Both the position numbers and the translations under genes were made by a program. Source: Acetatifactor sp. (GTDB lineage: Bacteria; Bacillota; Clostridia; Lachnospirales; Lachnospiraceae). Taken from it: a DNA stretch of 14,528 nt. The stretch's first letter is position 1; each line of letters begins with the position of its first letter. Shown here in pieces: positions 1 through 7,866 of this stretch. A model generated the notes under the pieces. It did not search any database. It was not told the DNA's origin and was given only the letters and a program-made list of their open reading frames with translations. Location: positions 1 to 14,528 of the forward strand of contig JAEDMI010000039.1 of assembly GCA_016303085.1 (NCBI GenBank), read 5' to 3'.

Positions 1-145
1 TGATGTGGGAATTACCCCAAAAATACAGCCTTCTTCGATTCTTGGGGTAATTTGATGTGGGAATTACACCCAAAATACAGCTTTCTTCGATTCTTGGGGT
101 AATTTGGAGCGTGATTTACCCCAAAAATGTAGCCTTCTGCATCTT
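1..145. repeat. 52-bp tandem repeat with internal inverted repeats
   Basis: Two full units (1-52 and 53-104) and a decayed third (from 105) follow each other head to tail. Each unit has a left arm ATTACCCCAA (11-20; degenerate at 63-72; 116-124 in the third unit) and a right arm TTGGGGTAAT (42-51 and 94-103). The arms of the first unit are a perfect 10-bp inverted repeat around a 21-base loop. The third unit keeps its left arm but has lost the right arm. The array reaches base 1, so it probably continues outside the window. No coding potential or function is apparent. Confidence 0.85.
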
Positions 146-317
146 CTTGCCCTTCGGATAAGAATCATCTCTCACTCAAAGAGCTCGTCCGATTCCGTTT
201 TGCAGAGTGACTGCTGTAGTATTAAAATTTTAGGCTACCCACTCAGACCGGTGGATAGCCTTTCCAAATAAAACTTGTTGAAATAAATAATTATTTTCTC
301 CGGGCAAACAGGGTGAT
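146..317. other. Gene-free intergenic stretch
   Basis: No credible gene or RNA gene was found here. Apart from the hairpin at 233-260 and a 9-base segment at 301-309 that can pair with the structured element downstream, I see nothing I can name. Confidence 0.6.
233..260. terminator. Possible bidirectional terminator hairpin
   Basis: GGCTACCCA (233-241) pairs with TGGATAGCC (252-260) around a 10-base loop, with one G-T position in a 9-bp stem. The plus-strand exit has only a short T-run (TTTCC) and the minus-strand exit is TAAAATTTTA. It could end transcription coming from the phosphorylase gene on the minus strand or from a gene beyond the left edge. The short T-runs keep confidence low. Confidence 0.4.
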
Positions 318-443
318 ACATGCCATGTACCTTTGTGAGACTGTTTCGAGCGTCAGCGCTTGGCGGGCGTGGTTTGCCCGCTTATGCGTTTGCTGCTGCG
401 AGAACCCAAGTGAAAGCGTGCCGAACAAAGGTATGTGGCATGT
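318..443 (+). repeat. Large stem-loop intergenic element
   Basis: ACATGCCATGTACCTTTGT (318-336) pairs with the segment at 425-443 over 19 positions: 17 Watson-Crick and 2 that are G-U in a plus-strand RNA but A-C in a minus-strand RNA. Inside lies a GC-rich hairpin, GCGGGC (363-368) with GCCCGC (376-381). An alternative 9-bp pairing exists between CGGGCAAAC (301-309) and GTTTGCCCG (372-380), which would compete with that hairpin. The element sits 22 bases past the phosphorylase stop codon. It resembles structured intergenic repeats seen in Lachnospiraceae, but I cannot name a family. It may be a 3' processing or stability structure, a decayed mobile repeat, or an RNA. Confidence 0.6.
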
Positions 444-465
444 AAGCACCCGTAGGTTTTCATTC

Positions 466-2901
466 TTATCCCATGGTGACAACTACATTGTATTCTGCCT
501 TGCCCTTCTCATAAGGGATGATATGTCCCTCTACAGCCTTGCCGTCCACAGTCATGGAAGCCACACCCTTCTGTACATTGTTCGGATTATTTATCTGAAT
601 ATGATAGGTGCCCTCGCGGAACTGTCTGGTCACCGTGAAATCGCCGAAACCATCGGGTACGCAGGGGTCAACAGAAAGTCCGGTGTGGGTAGGATATACA
701 CCCAGAATATACTGGGAGATATTTACAAAAGTCCATGCAGCCGTACCGGTCAGCCAGCTGTTCTTTGCCTCGCCGTGATATTTTGCGTCACGACCGGCAA
801 CCATCTGAGAGTACACATAAGGCTCCGTGCGGTGAATCTCACTGATGTCCTCAATGTAAGCAGGACAGGTTTTTCTGTAAATTTCAAAGGCTCTGTCACC
901 TCTGCCGATAACGGTTTCCGCAATGGATACCCAAGGGTTGTTGTGACAGAAGATTCCGGCATTCTCCTTGTATCCCGGGGGATAGGAGGAAACCTCGCCA
1001 AGCTCCAGATGATACTCAGTGTAAGCGGGCTGAAGAATCATGACACCATACTTGGTATCCAGACGATCCTTTACGGAATCCAGTGCGCGTTCAGCCAAAC
1101 CTTCTTTGACACCGACGCCTGCCAGTACACAGAAGCCCTGGGGCTCAATGTAAATCTGTCCCTCGCGGCATTCCTTGGAACCTACCTTGTGGCTGTATGC
1201 ATCGTAAGCGCGGAGGAACCAGTCGCCGTCCCAACCGTGAGCCAGGATGGTGTCATACATCACTTCCACTTCTTTGCGGGCTCTTGCCGCCTCTTCGGTA
1301 TCTCCCATAAGTTCGCAAAGTTGAGCGTATTCCTCGCCGTACTTCACAAACATACCTGCAATAAATACGGATTCTGCCACAGGGCCTTCGCTGGGACCAA
1401 AGGTCTGGAAGGATTCACCGGGGTGAGCGGAGAAGCAGTTTAAGTTCAGACAGTCATTCCAGTCTGCACGTCCGATTAAGGGCAGGTTGTGAGGACCCTT
1501 ATGATTTACGGTATAGTCGAAGGAGCGCTTCAGGTGGTCCATGAGAGGGGTTGCAACGCTCATATCATTGTCGAAGGGAACCATCTCGGTCAGGATAGAG
1601 GTATCTCCGGTCTCACGTACATAAGCGGAGGTTCCGGCGATGAGCCAGAGCGGGTCATCGTTGAAGCCGCTGCCGATGTCGGAGTTGCCCTTCTTGGTAA
1701 GGGGTTGGTATTGATGATAAGCGCTGCCGTCCTGGAACTGGGTAGAGGCGATATCGATGATTCGTTCCCTTGCACGGTCGGGAATCAGGTGTACGAAGCC
1801 CAGCAGATCCTGACAGGAGTCACGAAAGCCCATACCCCGGCCGATACCGGATTCATAGTAGGAAGCGGAGCGGGACATATTGAAGGTAACCATACACTGA
1901 TACTGATTCCAGGTATTTACCATGCGATTTACCTTTTCGTCACCGGATTCCACATTATACTTTGCAAGAAGCTGCGTCCAGTAGGCCTGAAGTTCTGCAA
2001 AAGCCTTATCTACACCTTCTTCGGATTCATATTTCTTTAACATATCCCATGCCTTGGTCTTGTTGATGACACCATAGGATTCCCACTTGTCGTCCTCAGC
2101 ATTTTCAATGTAGCCAAGAACAAAGATGAAGGTTTTGCTCTCGCCGGGTGCAAGAGTTACGTTCAGCTGGTGGGACGCGATGGGAGACCAGCCGCTTGCC
2201 ATGGAGTTGGTGCATGCGCCGTTCTCCACTGCCAGGGGCTTGTCGGCACCTCTGTATGCGCCCAGAAATTCGTCGCGGATGGTATCGAAGCCGGCGACAG
2301 GCGCATTTACGGAATAAATGGCATAATGGTTGCGGCGTTCTCTGTACTCGGTCTTGTGGAAGATGGTAGAGCCAACCACCTCTACCTCACCGATGCTTAA
2401 GTTCCTCTGGAAGTTCTTCATATCATCGTCCGCATTCCAAAGACACCATTCCACATATGAAAATACGGAAAGGGATTTTTCGACTGAGGTTTCATTTGTC
2501 AGTGTCAGCTTCTGGATCTCACAGTTGTCGTTCATGGGAACAAATGAAAGAACAGACGCCTTTACCTGATTCTTTGAGGAGGTAAAGCGGCTGTAGCCGA
2601 TGCCGTGACGGCATTCATAGCTGTCCAGCTCAGTTTTTGTGGGCTGCCAGCCGGGGTTCCAGACGGTATCACCGTCTTTTATGTAAAAGTATTTTCCGTT
2701 TACATCGCCGGGAACATCGTTGTAGCGGTAACGGGTCATGCGCAGCAGCTTTGCATCTTTATAAAAAGTATAGCCGCCGCAGGTGTTGGAAATCAGACTG
2801 AAGAACTCGTTACACCCCAGGTAATTAATCCAGGGGAGGGGAGTTTTTGGGGTGGTGATTACGTATTCCTGATTGGAATCATCAAAAAAACCAAATTTCA
2901 T
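466..2901 (-). CDS. cbp: Cellobiose phosphorylase (GH94)
   Basis: This cytoplasmic enzyme is predicted to split cellobiose with inorganic phosphate into alpha-glucose 1-phosphate and glucose, saving ATP compared with hydrolysis. The protein is 811 residues, the usual length for clostridial cellobiose phosphorylases and well short of cellodextrin phosphorylases (about 980). The N-terminus has the family opening EYVITTPKTPLPWINYLG; an (alpha/alpha)6 catalytic region follows with GRADWNDCLNL, whose Asp483 aligns with the catalytic acid of the family (Asp490 in the Cellvibrio gilvus enzyme). SSYPPGYKENAGIFCHNNPW and SWLTGTAAW are further GH94 hallmarks. The ATG at 2901 is chosen because GAGGAG lies 7 bases upstream and it gives the standard N-terminus; an in-frame GTG at 2916 has no ribosome binding site and would add five residues. 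The gene diverges from a LacI regulator and sugar importer, which supports a catabolic role. A chitobiose or laminaribiose phosphorylase is less likely but not excluded by sequence reading alone. Confidence 0.93.
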   Translation of the reverse strand: MKFGFFDDSNQEYVITTPKTPLPWINYLGCNEFFSLISNTCGGYTFYKDAKLLRMTRYRYNDVPGDVNGKYFYIKDGDTVWNPGWQPTKTELDSYECRHGIGYSRFTSSKNQVKASVLSFVPMNDNCEIQKLTLTNETSVEKSLSVFSYVEWCLWNADDDMKNFQRNLSIGEVEVVGSTIFHKTEYRERRNHYAIYSVNAPVAGFDTIRDEFLGAYRGADKPLAVENGACTNSMASGWSPIASHQLNVTLAPGESKTFIFVLGYIENAEDDKWESYGVINKTKAWDMLKKYESEEGVDKAFAELQAYWTQLLAKYNVESGDEKVNRMVNTWNQYQCMVTFNMSRSASYYESGIGRGMGFRDSCQDLLGFVHLIPDRARERIIDIASTQFQDGSAYHQYQPLTKKGNSDIGSGFNDDPLWLIAGTSAYVRETGDTSILTEMVPFDNDMSVATPLMDHLKRSFDYTVNHKGPHNLPLIGRADWNDCLNLNCFSAHPGESFQTFGPSEGPVAESVFIAGMFVKYGEEYAQLCELMGDTEEAARARKEVEVMYDTILAHGWDGDWFLRAYDAYSHKVGSKECREGQIYIEPQGFCVLAGVGVKEGLAERALDSVKDRLDTKYGVMILQPAYTEYHLELGEVSSYPPGYKENAGIFCHNNPWVSIAETVIGRGDRAFEIYRKTCPAYIEDISEIHRTEPYVYSQMVAGRDAKYHGEAKNSWLTGTAAWTFVNISQYILGVYPTHTGLSVDPCVPDGFGDFTVTRQFREGTYHIQINNPNNVQKGVASMTVDGKAVEGHIIPYEKGKAEYNVVVTMG

Positions 2902-2938
2902 AGCAGTTCTCCTCACTTGTGATAGTGTTTACAGTTCC

Positions 2939-2950
2939 TTTTCATGAAAA
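2939..2950. promoter_or_regulatory. 12-bp perfect palindrome in the cbp leader
   Basis: TTTTCATGAAAA is a perfect palindrome in the predicted untranslated leader of the phosphorylase gene, between operator-like site 1 and the ribosome binding site. It may be a protein site or chance in AT-rich DNA. Confidence 0.25.
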
Positions 2951-2964
2951 AATTGAAAATGTTT

Positions 2965-2978
2965 CGAAAACGATTAAG
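2965..2978. promoter_or_regulatory. LacI-type operator, site 1
   Basis: CGAAAACGATTAAG is repeated exactly at 3279-3292. The CGAAAACG core fits the half-site style of LacI/CcpA-family regulators. It lies about 14-27 bases downstream of the predicted start of the phosphorylase transcript, where a bound repressor would block transcription. Confidence 0.6.
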
Positions 2979-2998
2979 GTAAATGCGCTTTCACACAA

Positions 2999-3027
2999 AT
3001 TATATATAAGAATATCAAGGAATGCAA
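2999..3027 (-). promoter_or_regulatory. Predicted promoter of cbp
   Basis: On the minus strand, TTGCAT (3027-3022) is followed after exactly 17 bases by TATAAT (3004-2999). The predicted start is near 2992, giving a leader of about 90 bases that contains operator site 1. The region is AT-rich, so chance matches are possible, but both boxes and the spacing are good. Confidence 0.6.
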
Positions 3028-3113
3028 TAGAAATATTGAAAAATAAAGGAGAATATTGTTGCGGGACAAGCTGTAAAATGAGAATTGATGCTTATATATA
3101 GTAAAACGCAGCC

Positions 3114-3127
3114 CGAAAACGTTTCTG
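3114..3127. promoter_or_regulatory. LacI/CcpA-type operator, site 2
   Basis: CGAAAACGTTTCTG contains the perfect 8-bp palindrome AAACGTTT (3117-3124) and the same CGAAAACG core as sites 1 and 3. It is the most symmetrical of the three and the closest to a CcpA cre element. It lies just upstream of an isolated TATAAT (3142-3147), near where a -35 box would be. It could bind the local regulator, a global CcpA-like regulator, or both. Confidence 0.5.
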
Positions 3128-3242
3128 TATGACAACACATATATAATAGAAGAAGAAAAGAAAGTAACTAAATTTATGTACAAAAACACTGACGTAGAAA
3201 TAGTGAAAGTATACAAATCACACAAGAAAATAAAAGTAATTA

Positions 3243-3271
3243 TTGCAATTCTGTAAAATATGTTGTATAGT
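3243..3271 (+). promoter_or_regulatory. Predicted promoter of the lacI-importer operon
   Basis: TTGCAA (3243-3248) and TATAGT (3266-3271) are separated by exactly 17 bases, placing the transcript start near 3278. Operator site 3 starts at that point. This suggests that the regulator represses its own operon. Confidence 0.6.
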
Positions 3272-3278
3272 AAAGCTA

Positions 3279-3292
3279 CGAAAACGATTAAG
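3279..3292. promoter_or_regulatory. LacI-type operator, site 3
   Basis: CGAAAACGATTAAG is identical over 14 bases to site 1. It covers the predicted +1 to +14 of the lacI-importer transcript, a typical position for a repressor operator, and lies 22 bases before the regulator's start codon. Confidence 0.6.
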
Positions 3293-3314
3293 TAAAAAAT
3301 GACGGAGTGAAAAA

Positions 3315-4328
3315 ATGGCATCGTTGAAGGATATTTCCAAGGCGTGCGGAGTTTCGGTGGCTACGGTCAGTAAAGCTCTGAATAACCACACGGACATTGG
3401 AGAGGAGACAAGGGCACATATTAAGAAAGTGGCGAAAGAAATGGGCTACTCTCCGAATCTTTCAGCCAGGGCGCTGAAGACAAACAGGACTCACGGAATA
3501 GGTGTCCTCTTTGTGGATGAAGCCACCAATGGATTGACGCATGACCATTTTGCCGCCGTCCTGGACAGCTTTAAGAGAACGGCAGAAAGAAGCGGTTATG
3601 ACATTACGTTTATCAACTGCTACAGAGACCGGGAAGACAGAATGACCTATCTGGAACACAGCCGATACAGAGGCTTTGACGGAGTGATACTTGCATGTAT
3701 CGATTTTGGCGACCCTGAGGTTGTCGAACTTGTTCAGAGTGATATACCGGTGGTTACCATCGACCACATCTTCAATAACCGGATAGCAGTGCTGTCCGAC
3801 AATGTGACCGGAATCAGGGATTTGCTGGAATTGATTTACCATAAAGGTCACAGGAAGATAGCATACATCCATGGCGCAGATTCGGCGGTTACCAAAAACC
3901 GCGTCTCCAGCTTTTACAGAACTGCGGAAATGTTGGGGCTTGAAGTACCTGATGAATATATAAGGGAAGCGGCATACCGTGACACGGCAACCACGTATAC
4001 TGTCACAAATCAGCTTCTGGATTTGCCGGATCCTCCCACCTGTATTATCTTTCCCGATGACTTTGCCGCGTTTGGCGGTATCAATGCCATAAGGGAAAGG
4101 GGCTTGAGAATTCCGGAGGATATTTCGGTGGCGGGATATGACGGAATTCCGGCGGCCAGACATCTGGAGCCGCAGTTGACCACGGTCAGACAGGATGCGG
4201 AACAAATCGGATGTGTGGCAGCGAGACAGTTAATCAGCCTGATAGAAAGACCTAAATCAACCATAGTGGAACAGATTGTCATCCCGGGCACGGTTCTGGA
4301 AGGAAGGTCAGTGGCGACGATTTCCTAG
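3315..4328 (+). CDS. LacI-family transcriptional regulator
   Basis: This is a DNA-binding repressor of 337 residues, the normal LacI/GalR length. The helix-turn-helix covers about residues 4-25 (LKDISKACGVSVATVSKALN), the hinge helix about 48-58 (NLSARALKTN), and a periplasmic-binding-protein-like sugar-sensing domain occupies the rest, with the typical FPDDFAAFGGINAIRERG and PEDISVAGYDG segments. The ATG at 3315 has GGAG about 8 bases upstream. It is the first gene of the importer operon and diverges from the phosphorylase gene; three CGAAAACG sites in the shared spacer are its likely operators. By context it should sense the imported sugar, a breakdown product, or a related disaccharide. 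The effector is not readable from the sequence. Confidence 0.92.
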   Translation: MASLKDISKACGVSVATVSKALNNHTDIGEETRAHIKKVAKEMGYSPNLSARALKTNRTHGIGVLFVDEATNGLTHDHFAAVLDSFKRTAERSGYDITFINCYRDREDRMTYLEHSRYRGFDGVILACIDFGDPEVVELVQSDIPVVTIDHIFNNRIAVLSDNVTGIRDLLELIYHKGHRKIAYIHGADSAVTKNRVSSFYRTAEMLGLEVPDEYIREAAYRDTATTYTVTNQLLDLPDPPTCIIFPDDFAAFGGINAIRERGLRIPEDISVAGYDGIPAARHLEPQLTTVRQDAEQIGCVAARQLISLIERPKSTIVEQIVIPGTVLEGRSVATIS

Positions 4329-4408
4329 ACTGCGGATTGAAATGCGGCAGAGCAAATAGATTGCAGCGCTTCTTGTTGAGTAGCTGCGGCGTCGAAATGG
4401 AGGAAAGT

Positions 4409-5314
4409 ATGAAAGAGTTTTTTCGGAACACATGGAAACACAGAGCACATGTAGTCATGGCACTGCCGGCATTTTTGGTACTGCTGTTCTTCGCCTATAT
4501 TCCCATGAGTGGATTGGTGATGGCATTTAAGTCCTTCGACTACAGCAAGGGTATCTGGGGCAGCCCATGGAACGGTATACAAAACTTTAAATTCCTTCTG
4601 GCTTCCAAAGATATATTCGTCAACATGACGTTGAACACTCTGATGTATTATGTGATTTTTACTGCAGTGGGAACTTTCCTGAATGTTGTGCTGGCAATTG
4701 CCATCGACCAGTTTGTCTTTAAAAGATGCGCAAAGGTTATGCAGACCATTATGATTATTCCGATTTTCATTTCCTATGCAGCGGTGCAGTTTATTGTATA
4801 CGCGTTCATCAGTACCGATACCGGTATCTTGAACAATACATTTGGAATGAACACGAAATTCTATATAACAGCTTCGCTCTGGCCCATTATTTTGACCATT
4901 GTAAAGATGTGGAACAGCGTAGGTTACGGTTCAGTGCTTTACATGTCCGTGCTGGCCGGTGTTGATACAGAACTTTACGAAGCGGCAGAGATAGACGGAG
5001 CCAACAAATGGAAACAGATTTGGCACATTACACTGCCGGCCCTGATTCCCATGATTACGGTTATGCTGCTGCTTTCCGTGGGCAATATTATGAGATCCGA
5101 TACCGGTTTGTTCTATCAGGTTACACGAGACAGCGGAACACTGTATGATACCACACAGGTTATCGATTCCTACGTACTGCATGCTATTTTCAAGAATTCC
5201 AATTATGGATTTGTGTCGGCAACAACGCTCTTCCAGTCGGTAGTCGGTCTGCTGATGATGTTGTTTGCAAACGGGCTGGTGAGGAAGATTTCACCCGATA
5301 ATTCACTGTTCTAA
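4409..5314 (+). CDS. ABC sugar transporter permease, LplB/UgpA type
   Basis: This is a membrane-spanning subunit of a CUT1-class carbohydrate importer of the LplB family, 301 residues. It shows about six hydrophobic segments, starting at residues 15-40, and the cytoplasmic EAA loop at about 191-210 (EAAEIDGANKWKQIWHITLP) that docks on the ATPase. The ATG at 4409 is preferred because GGAGG lies 5 bases upstream and the family N-terminus follows; longer in-frame starts (TTG at 4337, ATG at 4397) lack such a site. It follows lacI by 80 bases with no clear terminator, so the two are probably co-transcribed. It should pair with the next gene product to form the heterodimeric pore. Confidence 0.9.
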   Translation: MKEFFRNTWKHRAHVVMALPAFLVLLFFAYIPMSGLVMAFKSFDYSKGIWGSPWNGIQNFKFLLASKDIFVNMTLNTLMYYVIFTAVGTFLNVVLAIAIDQFVFKRCAKVMQTIMIIPIFISYAAVQFIVYAFISTDTGILNNTFGMNTKFYITASLWPIILTIVKMWNSVGYGSVLYMSVLAGVDTELYEAAEIDGANKWKQIWHITLPALIPMITVMLLLSVGNIMRSDTGLFYQVTRDSGTLYDTTQVIDSYVLHAIFKNSNYGFVSATTLFQSVVGLLMMLFANGLVRKISPDNSLF

Positions 5315-5329
5315 GGGAGGAGACCAAAA

Positions 5330-6265
5330 ATGAGCGGAAAGAAGAAAATGAAGAATGCAGATTTGGCTCCCTCCAGAAGACAGCGCAAGGGCGTGGGTCA
5401 ATACATACTGGGATTTTTCCTACTGCTGTACACTCTGTTTTGCGCACTGCCGATTTTACTGGTGTTTATTGCGGCGTTTACAGATGAGAAAGCGATTACG
5501 CAGAACGGTTTCAGCTATTTCCCGGAGAAGTGGTCACTGGATGGTATCAATTCCGTATTGAGATACGGGAAACAGCTTATTGTATCCTATGGTGTGACCA
5601 TTTTTATCACCGTAGTCGGGACACTGGTTGGATTGCTGATTATGTCCATGTTTGCTTATGCTATCAGCCGCCCGGATTTCAGATTGTCCAAATTCTTTTC
5701 CATTTATTTACTGATACCGATGCTGTTTAGCGGCGGACAGCTGTCCTGCTATATTATTTTTACTACTTATTACAATTTGAAGGATAGTCTTCTTCTGTTG
5801 ATTCTGCCCCTCTGCGTGACGACTATGAATGTGATTATTCTGAGAACTTACATAGCAAACAGTATACCGGCAGAGTTGATGGAGGCGGCAAAGATTGACG
5901 GAGCCGGAGAGTACCGCACCTTCTTCCAGATTACGCTTCCGCTTTTGAAGCCTTCTATGGCTGCGGTGGGATTTATGATGGCAACAACCTATTGGAACGA
6001 TTGGCAGAATGCGCTGCTTTATATTAAGAGTGACAGCAAGAAACCCTTACAGTTGCTCCTGGTAAATATTCAGAAGAGTATCGAATTCCTGTTGAATAAC
6101 GCTAACGTTCCTGCATCCGCAAGAGCGGCTATGGGAGGAACGATTCCGCAGTATTCCGCTACTATGGCAACCGTTATCGTGGTTATCGGACCGATTATGG
6201 TGGTTTATCCGTTCTTTCAGAAATACTTTATTAAGGGTCTGACTGTAGGCTCTGTAAAAGGCTGA
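5330..6265 (+). CDS. ABC sugar transporter permease, YtcP/LplC type
   Basis: This is the second permease of the importer, 311 residues, in the MalG/LplC branch. A positively charged cytoplasmic N-terminus (to about residue 22) precedes the first membrane segment (about 23-50). The EAA loop is at about 185-204 (EAAKIDGAGEYRTFFQITLP). The C-terminus PFFQKYFIKGLTVGSVKG is typical of this family. GGGAGG sits 9-14 bases before the ATG, and the gene begins 15 bases after the first permease ends, so the two are translated from one message. No ATP-binding subunit gene is present in the operon; such systems commonly share an MsmK/UgpC-like ATPase encoded elsewhere. Confidence 0.92.
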   Translation: MSGKKKMKNADLAPSRRQRKGVGQYILGFFLLLYTLFCALPILLVFIAAFTDEKAITQNGFSYFPEKWSLDGINSVLRYGKQLIVSYGVTIFITVVGTLVGLLIMSMFAYAISRPDFRLSKFFSIYLLIPMLFSGGQLSCYIIFTTYYNLKDSLLLLILPLCVTTMNVIILRTYIANSIPAELMEAAKIDGAGEYRTFFQITLPLLKPSMAAVGFMMATTYWNDWQNALLYIKSDSKKPLQLLLVNIQKSIEFLLNNANVPASARAAMGGTIPQYSATMATVIVVIGPIMVVYPFFQKYFIKGLTVGSVKG

Positions 6266-6337
6266 CAAATGATATTCCGGGCAAATGCAATGGTGCATCA
6301 CCCTTGAGAATATAAAAATTATGGGAGGTTTAACCAA

Positions 6338-7825
6338 ATGAAGAAGAAAATTTTATCAACATTGTTGGTTGCATCCATGGCTGCAGGCCTGATGACCGGA
6401 TGCGGCAACGCAGCAAGCTCAGGTGGGGCAACGCCTAAAACTGATGACGGCAAGGTAGTTATCAATGTTACCAGAGCAACCTTTAACCTTGCAACTCCTG
6501 ATTCCGCGCAGGTGAAGAAGGTAGAAGATGCAATCAATGCGTACATCGCTGACAAGATTAATGTAAAGATTAATCTGACCGACATCGGCTCCGGTGAGTA
6601 CACCGACAAAGCAAACACATCCCTGGCAAATAAGGAAATCAACCTGCTGTGGACCGCTTCCTGGGAGAGCACCATCGGAACCAACGATCTGGTACCCCAG
6701 AATGCAGTGTATGACATCACAGACCTTCTGCCCGGCACCCCTCTCTATGAGTCCATGGATGCAGGACAGTGGGAAGCAACCAAGTACAACGGAAAGAACT
6801 ACTTTATTCCTGTTTACAAGGATAATGTGGAAGGCTACGACATCATGTTCCGTCAGGATCTGGTTGACAAGTACGGATGGGATCTCTCTTCCGTGAAGTC
6901 TCTGGCAGACATTGAGCCCATGCTGGCTGATGCTAAGAGCGAAGGATTGAAGTATCCTTATCTGACCCAGAAGACAGCTATGTTCTACAGATACTATATC
7001 AACAGCTTTGACTTCTTTACCGCAGACGCTACATCAAACTGGGTTGCTGTTGACAGAAACACCAACAAGGTTGTAGATACTGTCCTGACTGACGAGTATA
7101 AAGAGTTCTGTACTCTGATGGCTAAGTGGGCAGAGGCAGGCTACATCTCTGAGGATGATGTAACAAAGACCACTACCGATACAACTACACAGACTCAGGA
7201 TTGGGCTGTTTCATGGTGGACCGATATCCCTGTAAATGCTGAGGCAAACAGCCGTTACAATCAGGATGTTACAATGGTTCCCGCTACCGACAGATGGGCT
7301 CATTCCACTTCTGCTCTGGGCTCCTGCTACTGCATTACCGCGAACAGCACCGAAGAGCAGGCAAAGGCTTGTATTGATTTCATGGGCCTGCTTTACACAG
7401 ACAGCAAGCTCGCTGACCTGTATACCTTCGGTATTGAAGGCGAAGACTTTAACTATGATGCAAACGGTAAGGTTGAACAGACTGACAACGGAAAGTATAA
7501 CCACTCCATGTGGGAGTCCGCATCCGCTACAGTTGTAACTCCTCTGTACAATGAGCCTGACAACAAGGCAGACCTGTACAAGGACTTCAACGGCGGTGCT
7601 AACACCTCCTGCGCAGCCGGTTTCCGTTTCGACAAGACCCCTGTTGCTGACAAGTATGCTGCATGCCAGACTGTATTTGAGCAGTATGGTTTCGTCCTGG
7701 AGAACGGCGGTGTTGCTGTTGCGGATGTAGATTCTACTATCGCAGCTTATCAGGCAGCACTTGACGAGGCAGGATATCAGGATGTACTTGCTGAGTTCCA
7801 GAAGCAGTATGATGCTTGGAAGTAA
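6338..7825 (+). CDS. Extracellular solute-binding lipoprotein of sugar ABC importer
   Basis: This is the substrate-capturing component, 495 residues, anchored outside the membrane by a lipid. The signal peptide (MKKKILSTLLVASMAAGLMTGC) ends in a lipobox with Cys22 as the predicted lipidated residue. A small-residue linker follows, then a two-lobed binding protein of the long type that goes with LplB/YtcP permeases. GGGAGG lies 8 bases before the ATG. The last gene of the operon, it is separated from the permease by 72 bases and followed by a strong terminator. Its codon choice looks more biased than that of its neighbours (many AAG, CTG, GTT and TAC codons), consistent with high expression. 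The ligand is inferred to be cellobiose or a short beta-glucan oligosaccharide only from the neighbouring phosphorylase. Confidence 0.9.
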   Translation: MKKKILSTLLVASMAAGLMTGCGNAASSGGATPKTDDGKVVINVTRATFNLATPDSAQVKKVEDAINAYIADKINVKINLTDIGSGEYTDKANTSLANKEINLLWTASWESTIGTNDLVPQNAVYDITDLLPGTPLYESMDAGQWEATKYNGKNYFIPVYKDNVEGYDIMFRQDLVDKYGWDLSSVKSLADIEPMLADAKSEGLKYPYLTQKTAMFYRYYINSFDFFTADATSNWVAVDRNTNKVVDTVLTDEYKEFCTLMAKWAEAGYISEDDVTKTTTDTTTQTQDWAVSWWTDIPVNAEANSRYNQDVTMVPATDRWAHSTSALGSCYCITANSTEEQAKACIDFMGLLYTDSKLADLYTFGIEGEDFNYDANGKVEQTDNGKYNHSMWESASATVVTPLYNEPDNKADLYKDFNGGANTSCAAGFRFDKTPVADKYAACQTVFEQYGFVLENGGVAVADVDSTIAAYQAALDEAGYQDVLAEFQKQYDAWK

Positions 7826-7866
7826 GCAAATTGCCTGAATCCGGTATGGATATGTAAAATGAATAG

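Noticed and set aside
1..145. CRISPR array
   Set aside because: The units are contiguous 52-bp tandem copies without unique spacers, and no cas genes are present.
313..1443. Long plus-strand open frame of 376 codons
   Set aside because: It runs antisense through the 3' part of the phosphorylase gene, which has strong family motifs throughout; it has no ribosome binding site and a composition expected of a shadow frame.
1489..2040. Plus-strand open frame of 183 codons
   Set aside because: It is antisense to conserved GH94 sequence, with no recognisable domain or ribosome binding site.
2914..2916. Upstream GTG start for the phosphorylase
   Set aside because: The ATG at 2901 has GAGGAG at good spacing and gives the standard family N-terminus; the GTG overlaps that ribosome binding site.
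2974..3321. Minus-strand frame of 115 codons rich in Phe, Ile, Leu and Tyr
   Set aside because: It lies in AT-rich promoter DNA and overlaps the operators and the start of lacI. Its hydrophobic look comes from base composition, and it has no ribosome binding site.
6280..6310. Small hairpin between the second permease and the lipoprotein gene
   Set aside because: ATGCA with TGCAT is only a 5-bp stem with no T-run, too weak to call a terminator or processing site.
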